64,000 nucleotides of DNA from Apostichopus japonicus (taxonomy: Eukaryota; Echinodermata; Holothuroidea; Aspidochirotida; Stichopodidae). The notes under the pieces were generated by a model. The model did no database searches, had not been told where the DNA came from, and saw nothing but the letters and a program-made list of their open reading frames with translations. The DNA lies in the NCBI RefSeq assembly GCF_037975245.1, contig NC_092567.1:24312376-24376375 (forward strand), read 5' to 3'. A program made the position numbers and the translations under genes. Below are positions 53,501 through 64,000 of the stretch, piece by piece. How positions within the stretch are numbered: the stretch's first letter is position 1; each line of letters opens with the position of its first letter.

Positions 53501-55238
53501 AGCGGTATATGCAAAATGCGACCCAGGTTGGTCGTCTGATATGAAATACACTTGAAGTACAAACGGACTATGAGTGTTAGTTAAGAGTTAACAGTATGAC
53601 GTAATAACTTCAAGCAAAGCTATAGTACCATATGCAACGAGGCTTCGAAGACAATATTTGCAGTACAAGTGCAGTGTTTTTATATAGTGAATATTATTAA
53701 TGAAATGGAGGTAAACGTCAAAGGCAAATGAATATATATAATTGAAAACGTAATGAGTCGTAAAATCCAGAACAGTGAAAAAAAATGTACCTCAGTGACA
53801 GCCCAGAAGGCATTGTTTTTATTTTATGTTGATCTTATCCCCAAACTTTAAATTGTTTACGATGTAGCATCCTAAATTCCTGTTTATTTAATCGCAAAGA
53901 AATTAGCTTAAAAGTAATCAAATAAACCAGCTTTATATCTTCTTGTGGGCTATTTATTGCTGGTTTTACGTAACAGCTATCAGGGTTTTCTGTTTTATCT
54001 CAATCACCTTTGAAACATTTTCTCACTACTATGCAAGCGTCAAAGAATAGGTGGTCGTGAAGGGGAACGTGACACTATTCTAAGAAACAGTTCATGATTA
54101 TGCACGACGTCTGTTGCGTAATAGACATACTTACTGAATATTCATGAAACATGGGACCAGATTTTAGTGTTTGATGTTTCTGTTTTTACAGAGTGTATAG
54201 CTTTTCACATTAAAACAGAGATCACCAGTGGTAGATTTTATCACTGACGTACGTATATTTTCCAGACAAGAAATGAATTTGATCTGTTCCTTCATCAGTA
54301 ATTTCGTGGAAACATTTTTTTTAGGGCACAATAGGCCTATGCTGTTTTAGCTTAAATTTATAACAGATCAGAAACTTTATATAAACAACATTGAATATCG
54401 TACACATTTATAAATTAGGTTAAAAGTTTGGTCCGGACTCCGTGCAACCAGGGGTACATTTGAAGTGCTGGCGAGCCCGAATCACGTAGGCCCTTTATTC
54501 AAATAGACCTTTATATTGGTAGGCGTACATCAATGCAACTATAGTCCTTCGAGGCACTTACATGGACTAGGACTTCTTTGAATGCTGGAAGATGCAGCAC
54601 ATTCGACGAAACTGAATTTTGTTTACATCTATCCTAGGTTGATCACATCACAGGCAACATGTACCGTACGTCACGTGACCAGTAGAGTAGTTACCTTCGG
54701 TAGCTTCAGATTTAGCACATGAAACGATAGACAATCTCTACGGTGATTGCACTTTATGTGAAATTCAAAAATGGACTAAGATTAGAGAATTATCCATCGA
54801 TACAAGTCAGCTACTATTCATACAGCCTTAACACTCTTGAATTATTTATTTTGGTTTAGGCCTATGAGCTAACGTTCTAGCTTTCGGGCAGGAAAAAACG
54901 ATCACACGACCAGTTATTCTGAAAGGTATTGTAACGTGTAAGACGACAAAGAAAAGGGGGAAAATTGGGGCTTCTGCGACTTAATAGTTAGTTAATTGCT
55001 ACGAATTTGACAAAAATATATGATAATTTGTTGCTAGGAAACAGGTGGCGTTCCTTATATGCCCAAGAAATGAGTAATCACATAATAAAGAAACTTAAAA
55101 CATACAAAAATACAATATATCGTAGACGTGAAATCTCAAAGGTAGTTCTTGTCATACTTTTAAATTTTTAGTCCGAATATTATATATTATACATATATTT
55201 TTATTTTTCCTACCGCGGATATATGTACGAGCCTAAAC
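50519..55238. other. Intergenic region between divergent phosphatase and ELP4 genes
   Basis: Both promoters should lie in this 4.7 kb. I see no further coding exon. Poly-C or poly-G runs occur near 51771, 52045, 52310, 53201 and 53229. Two TAGGCCTA octamers lie at 54332 and 54857. The rest is AT-rich unique sequence. Confidence 0.45.
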
Positions 55239-55246
55239 ATGGCGGC
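55236..55246 (+). promoter_or_regulatory. YY1-type motif overlapping the ELP4 start codon
   Basis: AACATGGCGGC fits the consensus AAnATGGCGGC exactly, with its ATG being the ELP4 initiation codon. In animals this arrangement is common at TATA-less housekeeping promoters with very short 5' UTRs. Function here is inferred from the motif only. Confidence 0.55.
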
Positions 55247-58200
55247 CTCCACGGCCACTAGCTCCGGTGTCAAAACAAGTTTTCAGAAAAAGGGCAAAAC
55301 GAAGGCTGTGCAGATCAAAGGAACCAGGCCATCACTTCATAACAATCTTCTTATCGTTTCATCTGGTGTTCCATCATTTGATTTCATCTTAGGTATTTCT
55401 TAAGAAACAAATCCCATCATATGGTTGCTTCCAAATGTCGTGACATCAGCCTAACAAACAGTTACCAACTTAGTTTACACAAAGTCTAGCCTAAGCTACA
55501 TCATAACTATAGTATGATACTACTACTACTACTAGTACTAATGTACAGTATAAATATGTTGCGTGTTCTCTATAATCGCATACTGTGTAGCACATCTGCA
55601 ATTAAAGTTTGACTTGGTGCCTCGTAATATGACACAAGTCGTATTAGGGTAGACTTCAGTTTAAAGTTTACCAGTAACTGTCTCACTCTCAGATTGATTA
55701 TTGCCATATATTGGTTTGGAAAACTATTGTAGACTACTGCTATCACTATCCAGTAACTACTTTTGTGGAAGGCCTAGCTTAGATTGATTAAAAAAAGTTT
55801 CTTGTCCAAACTTTTTTCAAAACGGAGGACGAGGAATGGATTATTGAATGTGACATTACACTTGATTTCCATTAGTTTTGGGAAGGTTATCTGAAATGTA
55901 CCATTAGTTTGGCATACATACCATACATGGTAAAACCTCTGTGCTTGTTATAATAATACGTAATACATATGCTTTAAGTATATATAAGGTTTTACTTGGG
56001 AAGTCAGAATAGATTAAATCTGCATGGATGCAGTATGTTATGTGATATGAACTAGTGTTTACACGGGTCCAAAAATCGGGAACCGGGTACCCGAGGGCCG
56101 TTACCCGTCGGGTATCCGGGTATCCGGAAAAAAATTGTTTACCCTCGTGTATCACGATTTTCAAGAAATTTCATATTGGATGCTGTAATAAATGCATTAT
56201 ATTTTCTACTGACAATGTTTTCATGTTCAAATACGTAGGTGTAAGATAAGGTATAAAACCTCCCTCAATAATTTTTATTTGCTTCTGTTTCTCTCATTAA
56301 CTTGTTAATAAATAAATTATTTAATTATAATTAGCATTACTACTAACATCGCACTGCCGCCGCTGCTTATGCTAGCTCGTGCACGTCTATTGGATCAAAC
56401 CATATAGATATCCAATTTAGCTCTTAAACAGTTTTTAATAGTACTACTATCTATTATGCAGGCCCAGGGTTCTCATTGGCCGCGAGATTGCGCGATTCGC
56501 GCAATTTGATCGCATTTGGAATAAACGATTAGTAAAAAGCCACTTGCGATTACTATTTTTTAGTTATCCCGTCTATAATCCATAAACATCGCGTAAAATT
56601 CCTTGTCAGCCTTTCCTTCTTTGAAATAATAAACGAATGAATAAATAATAATTTCTTCCACATGGTAGCCTAACACCACACTAAGTCAATGAGAAATCTA
56701 GCTAAGTCTAACCATCTGTTTATTTGCTGGAGATGTGACGCAGTTATAAGACATCCATGGAATACTTTCGTAATTGCTGTTACGTTCAACCACATGGTTG
56801 CCTAACACCACACTAAGTCAATGGGGGCAGTCTAGCCTAGCCATCTGTTTATTAGCTGAAATTGTGACGCAGTTATAAGATATCTATGGAAAGCTTTCGT
56901 TATTGCTGTTATCTTCGAACACATGGTAGCTTAACAACACACTAAGTCTATGGGAAATCAGCCTAACCATCGGTTTGCAATTTTTTTTTAAACAATCACA
57001 CTTTGCGTGACCTATGATTCGGGTAATAAATTAGGAACCGGGTAGTCTCGCGTCGAACGGGCCCCTTCGTTATTGCTGTTATCTTCTACCACATTGTAGC
57101 CTAACACCACACTAAGTCAATGGGAAATCTGCCTAACCGTCGGTTTGCCAATTTTTTTTTTTTTTTTTAAATCACACTTTGCTTAGGATTCGGGTAATAA
57201 ATTAGGAACCGGGTAGTATCACGTCGGGCGGGTACCCGAGTACCCGGATAACCCGTGCAAACAATAATATGAACATTACTAAAAAGAAAGTTCTGTAATG
57301 ATGTCAACAATTTTATCAATAGTCTAGTGAAGAATTATATGATAGTTTGTAGACAGACCTACAGTCTCTTCCCCTCTCCCACCCACACCCATGTGTAAAT
57401 TTTGTACAACCTCTACCAGTATTTGATGATAAAATAGTTGGAGTACTACAGTATAATCAAAGTTCATACATTTCAGAGAATGAAAATGTCAAAAACGTTG
57501 AAAATTGTGCGATTTTCAATATAGAGTAGTGCCTGTGTAACATCATGTTTAGTGGAAACACTTAGTAGCCAAGGTTGTCTCAGTTTTACAAAGTGTAGGC
57601 CTAATTTTGTCTTGAGCAATTCTCTATTGGTTTGGTTATGTACATTATCAGAAATTGGGGCCACTTGTGACCAACTGCTTCCTTGTATGAAAAGTTTGGT
57701 GGAAAAATACAGTTCTATTTTAAGTTAACCAATGGTTCGTATTCTGCTCAGGTAGATACCAATTTTCCGGTCTCTTTCTCTTGCATAGGCCTTATAAACT
57801 GGTAGTTCTGTTTCCTTTTTTCTCTTTGCAGGTGGTGGTATCCCAGTTGGCTCCGTCATTCTTATTGGTAAATAATTCTCATCAAAAGGATTTTACTTGT
57901 TTTACAGTGAGCTACATTTGACCAAAGAAATTTGCAAATAAATATAAACTTATTTTTCTCAAGTTTTATAATGTCAGTCTTTCATTTAATGGCTTGTGCA
58001 TTTTCTAGTTCCAGAAAGGTCATCTCTTCATTCATTTCAGAAACATTGCAATCAATTTCTTCATTTCCGCTCTCAGGCTGTTTTATCAAAGAGAAGTTTG
58101 TTGAAAATTTTGTGAATGCATTTTGCAGAGTTTAAGACATCATCATAACAATTAAGATGAAATTGTTACTTTTTTGAATGTCTACACATTGTTGGCTGTC

Positions 58201-61200
58201 TAGAAGGCAAAATCAAAACTGACTTTCTATAAGGCATAAATAAATGTATTTAACTGCACTCTAGAAGACATTAATGTATCACTGCTTCCTAGAGGCAATA
58301 GAGATTCATGAAATTGTTTCCTTTTTTGGTTTCGATGATAATCGCAACCTTTGCATTCATGATGGCGTATGTGTGTGTGTGTGTGTGTGAGTGCGTTTGT
58401 GACACCCAGTTTGTAAACACGATATCTCAAGAAGGGAAGGTTGGACCAACTTCATACTTAGTGTGTAGAAGTACCACATTAAGTACAAGAAGCCTATTGT
58501 TTTCTGGGAGGCCAAACGTCATTTGTAGTCACCAGAGGTCAAATTGTGAAAACATGTAAACACGATATCTCATGAAGAAAAGCTTGGACTAATCTCATAT
58601 TTAGTATGTAGTTGTGGCACGTTAAGTTCAAGACCCTTATTATTTTTGGTGGAGATCAAATGTCATTTGGCATTACCAGGGGTCAAATTGTGGAAATTTT
58701 GTTATACTTGCCATGTGCATGAATTATATTGAGAAGAAGTTTATCAATTGACGTGGAGGTTAAAGGTCATCTGAGGTCACCAGATGTCAAACACCAAAAA
58801 CCTTATAAACACTTCAAAACCCTTATTATTTTTGGTGGAGATCAAGGTCATTTTGCATTACCAGGGGTCAAATTGTGGAAATCTTGTTGTACTTGCCATG
58901 TGTATGAATCATATTGAGAAGAAGTTTATTGTTTAACGTGGAGATTAAAGGTCATCTGAGGTCACCAGATGTCAAACACCGAAAACCTTATAAACACTAT
59001 ATCTCAAGTTAGGAAGCATGGAGTATTTTTTATAAGTGGCATGTGGATCTGTTATATTGAATAGAAAAACTCAATTGCTTTTGGTAGAGGTCAAAGGTCA
59101 TCTGGTTCACCAGTAGTCAAACTCTGGAAACCATTTAAACATGATCCCGTATCTCATGGTAGCAATCAGGACATTTATATTATAATAGCTGTTTCTGGTG
59201 AATAAGCACAAGTCTATTGCAATGAAGTAATTGAAACTTCAATGCATTTTTGCATTCTCATTGTTTTATTTCATGCCTGCAAATAGTTGCTTTTCTAGAA
59301 TGCATGAACATATAAACTGGGTTCAAAAAGGTATGGACCTTCAACTTCCCTTCCAGGAGTCATAAAGATAGAATTGCATTCTAGACTGCATTAATATTAA
59401 ACTGTGTTCTAGAAGGGATGAATGTTTAACTGCCTTCTGCAAGTCATGAGTGCAGAATTTGGTTCTAGAATTCATTGATATAGAACTGCATTCTAGAAGG
59501 CACGAACGTATAACTGCATTCTAGAAAGGGTAAACATATATATGTATGCATTCTGGATGTCAGTAATGTAGAAGTGCATTAGGCAATAACAATAACTGCA
59601 TTCAAGAATGGCATGTTGCTCTCCTGCCCTGAAGTTACAGAAGGTTATATGTTCTGATCTTAGAAACACTATCGAAATTTGATCCTTTATAACAGAGGAA
59701 GATACCTATGGCCATCATGCTCACCTGTTACTGCGTTACTTCCTGGCTGAGGGGATCATGACAGATCACCAACTCTTCTTGGCAAGTGCAAATGAGGATC
59801 CAGAAAAGATCTTGAAGGTAACGCTCCTTTAAATTATTTTAATAAGAAAGCCTCCTGGTTTCTACATTGCTGTTTGCAATGTATCATTTCTCCAAATACA
59901 ACAGCTCAGTTGTTAACGCCGTTGCCTTTCAATCATAAGGTTCCGCGGTTCGAGTTACTCCCAGATTAATGTATGTCGTCCAGTTACAGAGTTGTTGACA
60001 ATTAACAATTCATAATCATGGATGTAAGAGACTGACTTCAGTCAGCTTGCGGCTTTGATAAGCCAACGAGGCTTCTTCGCAAGTTCCTGCTTGCAGGAGG
60101 ATCTAATATACAATACAATACAACCACACAACAGAGGAATACAATGCATTGTTAATATCTTGCATTAATGTCAGGAGAGATGAAGCTTTTGTCACTGTTT
60201 CCATGGTTACCTGACATATCCTTCGTTTCTCCCTAACCTTTGTAACGTTACAGTGAAGGTCCCCCAGTACTGGCTATAAAAATTTATGTTAAACTTTAAA
60301 CATTCTTCATTTGAATAAATTTATCCTGCATTAGACAAATCCTAGTATTTTTAAATGACCTAATCTTAAACAAAAAAATACTAGAAAATACTTTCATTGT
60401 GCCTCAAAAATTACGTTTTTGCTTTAGAACCTTCCATATCCTGTAGAGGGGGACAAGTTGCTCGCTGAAGATGCAAAGACCGGAGCAGATGTGTCGTCGG
60501 TATCTGAACCAATGAAGATTGCATGGAGATACGAATGTTTACCAAAGGTGCAGGTATGTTACTGATTCGGGAATTTTAGCAGAGTTCAGTACTTTACCGA
60601 AATTACCGGTGCTGTGGCCAAGGGCGGTGGAAGCACTTTTAATCCGACGTGGAAACCGACGACGAATGGCACTTTGCAGAAATTTGATTGGACTGATGCA
60701 GCCTGATATTTAGTACCCTTTATAACTCTTATTGTATTAACTTATTTGCGTATACACATCACTCCATCAATGCCCCCCCCCCCCTCCCTCAAGGAAAACA
60801 TGCATACTAGCACTGCAATATCCAATGTGCAAATTGGGAATCAATTTTTAGCTCATACCAGCATTCTGGTGTGAGCTATTGTTACAGTGCGGCGTCTATC
60901 ACTCTATCATTCTATCACTCTATCACTCTATCCGTCAACAATTGGTAAAACCGCTCCCACTCGCACAGTGTTTGATGGAATTTCATGAAACTTGGACACA
61001 AGGACCATTGGGTATAGGGTCATCAGAGATGGTCCAAAATTTGGGGTCAAAGGTCACCTGTGGGCCGTAATGGGCCATTTTGTGGAAATACGCAAAATGC
61101 TTCTTCTCCTACAGATTCCATGGTACAATGTTGAGGGTTTGTCACGATAGTGCTATGGTAGTTTTACCTTCAGGGTGTTCATGAATTTGAGATCAAAGAT

Positions 61201-63237
61201 CAACTAGGGGTCTTTTGTGGCCCGGGCCGCGGCCCTATATTTTCAAATTGCTCCTGTTCGTACAGTGTATGGCCAATTATAATGAAACTTGGTCACAATG
61301 TTCCTCGGGATGAGAGTTACGAGGGGTGTTCGGAAAATTGAGGTCAAAGGTCATTTAGGGGGTCATCGGGGGTCATTCTTTGTAATATTTTCAAATATCT
61401 CAATCTTCTCAATATTTTGATGGATCATATTCAAAGTTGAACTGATGATTGTTGGATTGTGTATGAATAAGGTGATGCCTAAAAATTTTTGGTCAAAAGT
61501 AAATTAATTACAATTAATCCCCATTGTTTAAAAAAATCTGAGCCTTCACTTTTTGCCAAAGCTCCTTTAATTTGTCTCCCAGTCCCTGCAGTGTTTGTTT
61601 ACATTTGTGGTTAAGCTCTGCAGAGGATGTTAGTGGAATTAAAGCAGGACTGGGAGTTGTTATTAACTGTTGAACTGTAAGCATGAGAGCCCTATAGCCA
61701 ATCAGCACTTGCCGATTCTTAGAAGTCTTTGAGCCTGGGGTATGTAGGCAGCTTGTGAAGTTATGTCTTGTAGGGAGTGCTTGTTATGTCTGCTAAGGTA
61801 GAGGGGAGAAAGTTTAATAGGGTAGGCCAGTGGTATTGTTTGAGAGAGTGGGTAAAATAGGATTTAAAGGGGAAAATAGGAATTATAGCCAGTGGTGTGG
61901 CCAGGATTCTGCTAACGGAGGGGGGGGGGGTTATCCCTCACGGGCCCAAAATTGGTTTTGTGGGCCCTACATTTTTCAGCTCGAAAAGGTATGAGCTTCT
62001 GCACCATTGGTGCTCTAGTTATGTAGAATAAGGGCACATTTTTAACCTGATGAAAAATGGAGTGAGGGGCACGTGCCCCCTGTGCCACCCCCGGTTCCGC
62101 CGCCCTTGGCTGTGGCCGAGTGGATAAAGGCGTGGCATTTGAAGCAATGAGGCTTAGCAATCTGGGTTCGATACCTGGCCGGGTCAATAGTAAGGTGGAT
62201 TTTTCATCCAAGAGCAATCTACGGTTTTCCCATCTGAAATCACTTTCTAAACTGAAAAGATTCCAAATTTGAGTTTAAATGTTGAATTGGAAGCCACCCG
62301 ACGTGCAAGTTGTAGTCCATAAGCGCTTGCGGGTTTCTCCCACATTTGTGGTCGCTTAAAAGCATCGTAGGAATAACCGCTGATTATTATTATTTATTAT
62401 TATTACTATTACTATTATTATGATTGTTATTAATACTTAAAGGAGATTAAATGGGATACATCTGTACACATGCAATTCTGGTATAGAGGTTTATGTAGGC
62501 CAGTTGTCATCCCCAGTTATTGGAGAAGAATGAGCAAGACTGTTCTCCATTTTTATCAATTCTATCAAGTTCTACTCAAAAATAAGACTGAACTTGGTCG
62601 AACTAAAGTTGCCAACTTGCCACTCTAACTTTTTCAGCAGAGAAATGTTAATAACCAAGTGATTAATTTGCCGATCTGATTCTGGAAAGGTTGCCTTTAT
62701 CATTCTTTTCCATACTTCTATACAATATGTTAACCCACCTGTATTCAAAGTCCAAATTCAAACTTGATAACATCAAAAATTGACTGTTATTCGTGTTTCA
62801 AAAGAATCTTAACCATTCAAGCTATTGAAATACATTTTGATTGGGCTTTTTTACAAAACTGGAAAAGGAAACTCACCACATAAAGTTGTCATAATGGCTA
62901 AATTCAAGGACCTGTTTATAAAGACAAGTGTAAGGATTCCCAATCATTGCTGGTTAATTTCTTTCTGCTTTTTATTTCATGTGAGTATTATCTTCCAGTC
63001 ACTAATTTATCACATACAGTATCATGGGAAAGGAGAAATTTTAACTTGAAAATTTAAAAAATTTGGGGTTTTGAACATAAAAGTTTCGATTTATTTCTTT
63101 TTTGTCAAGGACTCTGCAACTAGCCACAAATTTGGTCACAGTTATGATTTAAGCAGGACGGCGACCTCTGACCTGCTTTCAAGGGTCAAAACTGGAACTT
63201 TTCATTTGTCCGAAGAAATGAAGAAAGAAACGAGAAG
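55239..63237 (+). CDS. ELP4: Elongator complex subunit 4, first five exons (right end beyond window)
   Basis: Exons 55239-55392, 57832-57867, 59696-59817, 60428-60553 and 63110-63237 join in consistent phases. They encode 188 residues plus two bases of the next codon, against 424 in the human protein. Recognisable blocks: GTRPSLHNNLLIVSSGVPSF with FILGGGIPVGSVILIEED (43-66, the RecA-like P-loop region, degenerate as usual for ELP4); HLLLRYFLAEGI; FLASANEDPEKILK; PMKIAWRYECLPK; and SHKFGHSYDLS. ELP4 forms the ring-shaped ELP456 hexamer that binds tRNA and ATP and helps Elongator modify wobble uridine of cytosolic tRNAs. Exon 2 is only 36 bases. The start is supported by N-terminal length and the YY1-like context. 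I see no further exon before the window edge. Confidence 0.95.
56053..57266. mobile_element. hAT-like element, 1.2 kb, with internal 130-bp tandem repeats
   Basis: The left end TAGTGTTTACACGGGT and the reverse complement of the right end TATTGTTTGCACGGGT match at 14 of 16 positions. Both lead into GGGTACCCG-rich sequence. A perfect 8-bp duplication ATATGAAC flanks it (56045-56052 and 57267-57274). Inside, a unit containing GCCTAACACCACACTAAGTC recurs four times at about 130, 130 and 170 bp spacing, and the AATTAGGAACCGGGTAGT piece occurs twice. No transposase is seen. It lies in ELP4 intron 1. Confidence 0.88.
58375..59170 (+). repeat. Dispersed AGGTCA-rich repeat, long copy
   Basis: Starts with a GT run, then TTTGTAAACACGATATCTCA. 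Internal units of about 150-190 bp follow, each ending in a GGTCA-rich block. Compared with the inverted copy at 15 kb it has one extra internal duplication of about 170 bp (TTATTATTTTTGGTGGAGAT at about 58637 and 58825). AGGTCAAAGGTCA at 59088-59100 is a perfect DR1; AGGTCATCTGAGGTCA appears twice as a DR4 arrangement. It lies in ELP4 intron 2. Confidence 0.88.
59899..60123 (+). mobile_element. tRNA-derived SINE (family 1), full-length-looking copy
   Basis: Head ACAGCTCAGTTGTTAACGCC (A-box region), GCCTTTCAATCATAAGG, then GCGGTTCGAGTTACTCC (B-box), the shared body with GTATGTCGTCCAGTTACAGA, and a terminal ATACAATACA tail. It lies in ELP4 intron 3. Confidence 0.9.
60850..61400 (+). repeat. 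Second AGGTCA-bearing repeat with CTATCACT tandem motif
   Basis: The region opens with AGCTCATACCAGCATTCTGG and GTGTGAGCTATTG, followed by five TCTATCACT-like units (60894-60931). It then has two or three loosely similar blocks of the form TGAAACTTGGxCACAA, a GGGTCA/AGGTCAAAGGTCA site and a GGGCC-type end. GGGTCAAAGGTCA is at 61044-61056 and AGGTCAAAGGTCA at 61341-61353. It differs in sequence from the 58 kb repeat apart from the half-sites. It lies in ELP4 intron 4. Confidence 0.6.
61890..62107. mobile_element. Possible decayed hAT-like MITE
   Basis: CAGTGGTGTGGCCAGGATTC on the left, and on the right (reverse complement) CAAGGGCGGCGGAACCGGGG, look like weakly related hAT termini. GGGCACGTGCCCC and a G run lie near the ends. 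No target-site duplication is found; the SINE that follows directly may have removed one end. Confidence 0.3.
62108..62440 (+). mobile_element. tRNA-derived SINE (family 2) with (ATT)n tail
   Basis: The head GCTGTGGCCGAGTGGATAAA is a class II (Leu/Ser-type) tRNA A-box region and TCTGGGTTCGATACCTGG is a B-box. A body of about 200 bp follows, including GACGTGCAAGTTGTAGTCC and CATAAGCGCTTGCGGGTTTC. It ends in ATTATTATTTATTATTATT-type repeats. The head, body and tail order is diagnostic of a SINE. It is unrelated in body to family 1 and lies in ELP4 intron 4. Confidence 0.85.
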
Positions 63238-64000
63238 GTTAGTTTTGTTTCCTGAAAAAAAGATTTTGAGTAAAAGTTTTATAAGTCTAAAAGGAAACAC
63301 AACCCCAAACATCATCATTAGCATGTATGGCAGAGATTCTTATGAAGAACAAATCCCTAAATGTGCTTAGAAATATCTTGCTCATTTGGGAGATAACATA
63401 GTTAAAAGCTGTGTCTGGAAGCTGTCATTTTGTAAATCTGTGATGTCATAGTGCCACTAGGAATCTCTGAAACGTTTCAAATATTTCTTTATTTTAAAAT
63501 TTTTTCAAGATGAAATGTTAACAATGTCATCAATTAGGTCATGTTAAAGTTTCAGTATTTTGGATTGGGATTTGCAAACCCCATATCCTTTTACAGAAAA
63601 TAAAACATTGTAATGGAAAAAAGTTAAAAATTGAAGCATAATGCGATAATGTCATATTTAGACATATTGCTCTAGTGTACGAAGGATATATAAATAGATA
63701 TGTAATATCTCTCAAATGGAACAAGATTTTCCTTAGCTGTGTTGACAGTGATGGTGGTGTTTGTGTCTCATTTAAGCTTTTCTCAAAGAAAATGTCTCTA
63801 ATCAAGAAAATAAGACCTCACAGAGACTGTTGTGACACTTTCTCCAGCATTGCCAACCTTTTTCAGTGCAAATAAAACACTCTTATAGGTTAAGCCTTCA
63901 GCACTAACACATGGAGATGAATCTAGAATGGACACAGTGGCAACATTAAGATGCTATCAAAATGTGAACATCTCTTTATTTAATGTAATCACAATTTTCA
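63238..64000 (+). other. Start of ELP4 intron 5, no feature
   Basis: After the GTTAGT donor I find no stretch resembling the next conserved ELP4 block and no repeat. The short open frames here are unsupported. Confidence 0.6.

Overview
This is a 64 kb window of animal nuclear DNA: intron-rich, AT-rich, with long introns, dense microsatellites, tRNA-derived SINEs and short DNA transposons. Five conserved protein-coding genes can be rebuilt exon by exon from GT/AG junctions whose reading phases all agree. The protein sequences, repeat style and frequent TAGGCCTA octamer suggest a marine invertebrate deuterostome, probably an echinoderm and possibly a sea cucumber. That placement is inference, not shown by any diagnostic gene.

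Layout: (1) about 3.5-11.7 kb, plus strand: a complete seven-coding-exon tetraspanin of 251 residues. (2) About 18.4-26.6 kb, minus strand: a complete ten-exon PRMT1-type protein arginine methyltransferase of 364 residues. (3) About 28.3-36.0 kb, plus strand, divergent from PRMT1: a four-exon patatin-like phospholipase of the PNPLA1-5 type, 307 residues, with the nucleophile Ser kept but the oxyanion box and the DG[GA] motif altered. (4) About 39.3-50.5 kb, minus strand: a seven-exon HAD phosphatase of the phosphoglycolate phosphatase/pyridoxal phosphatase family. (5) About 55.2 kb to the right edge, plus strand: the first five exons of Elongator subunit ELP4, cut by the window end. These are unrelated single-copy genes (membrane organisation, arginine methylation, lipid hydrolysis, metabolite repair, tRNA wobble-uridine modification); nothing suggests an operon or a shared pathway.

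The remaining sequence is introns and intergenic DNA rich in mobile-element relics. Three insertions have perfect 8-bp target-site duplications (22.7-23.1 kb, 28.6-30.8 kb, 56.05-57.27 kb). The second has been entered by another hAT-like element with an imperfect 8-bp duplication. There is also a 1.7 kb foldback element with inverted ends of about 110 bp, a 0.2 kb snapback MITE, two tRNA-derived SINE families, a retrotransposon pol C-terminal relic, and a dispersed repeat rich in AGGTCA direct repeats.

I found no convincing new multi-gene system. The strongest leads are the divergent PNPLA protein, the nuclear-receptor-like repeat family and the nested or foldback transposons. All exon models come from reading the sequence by eye; RNA data would settle them.
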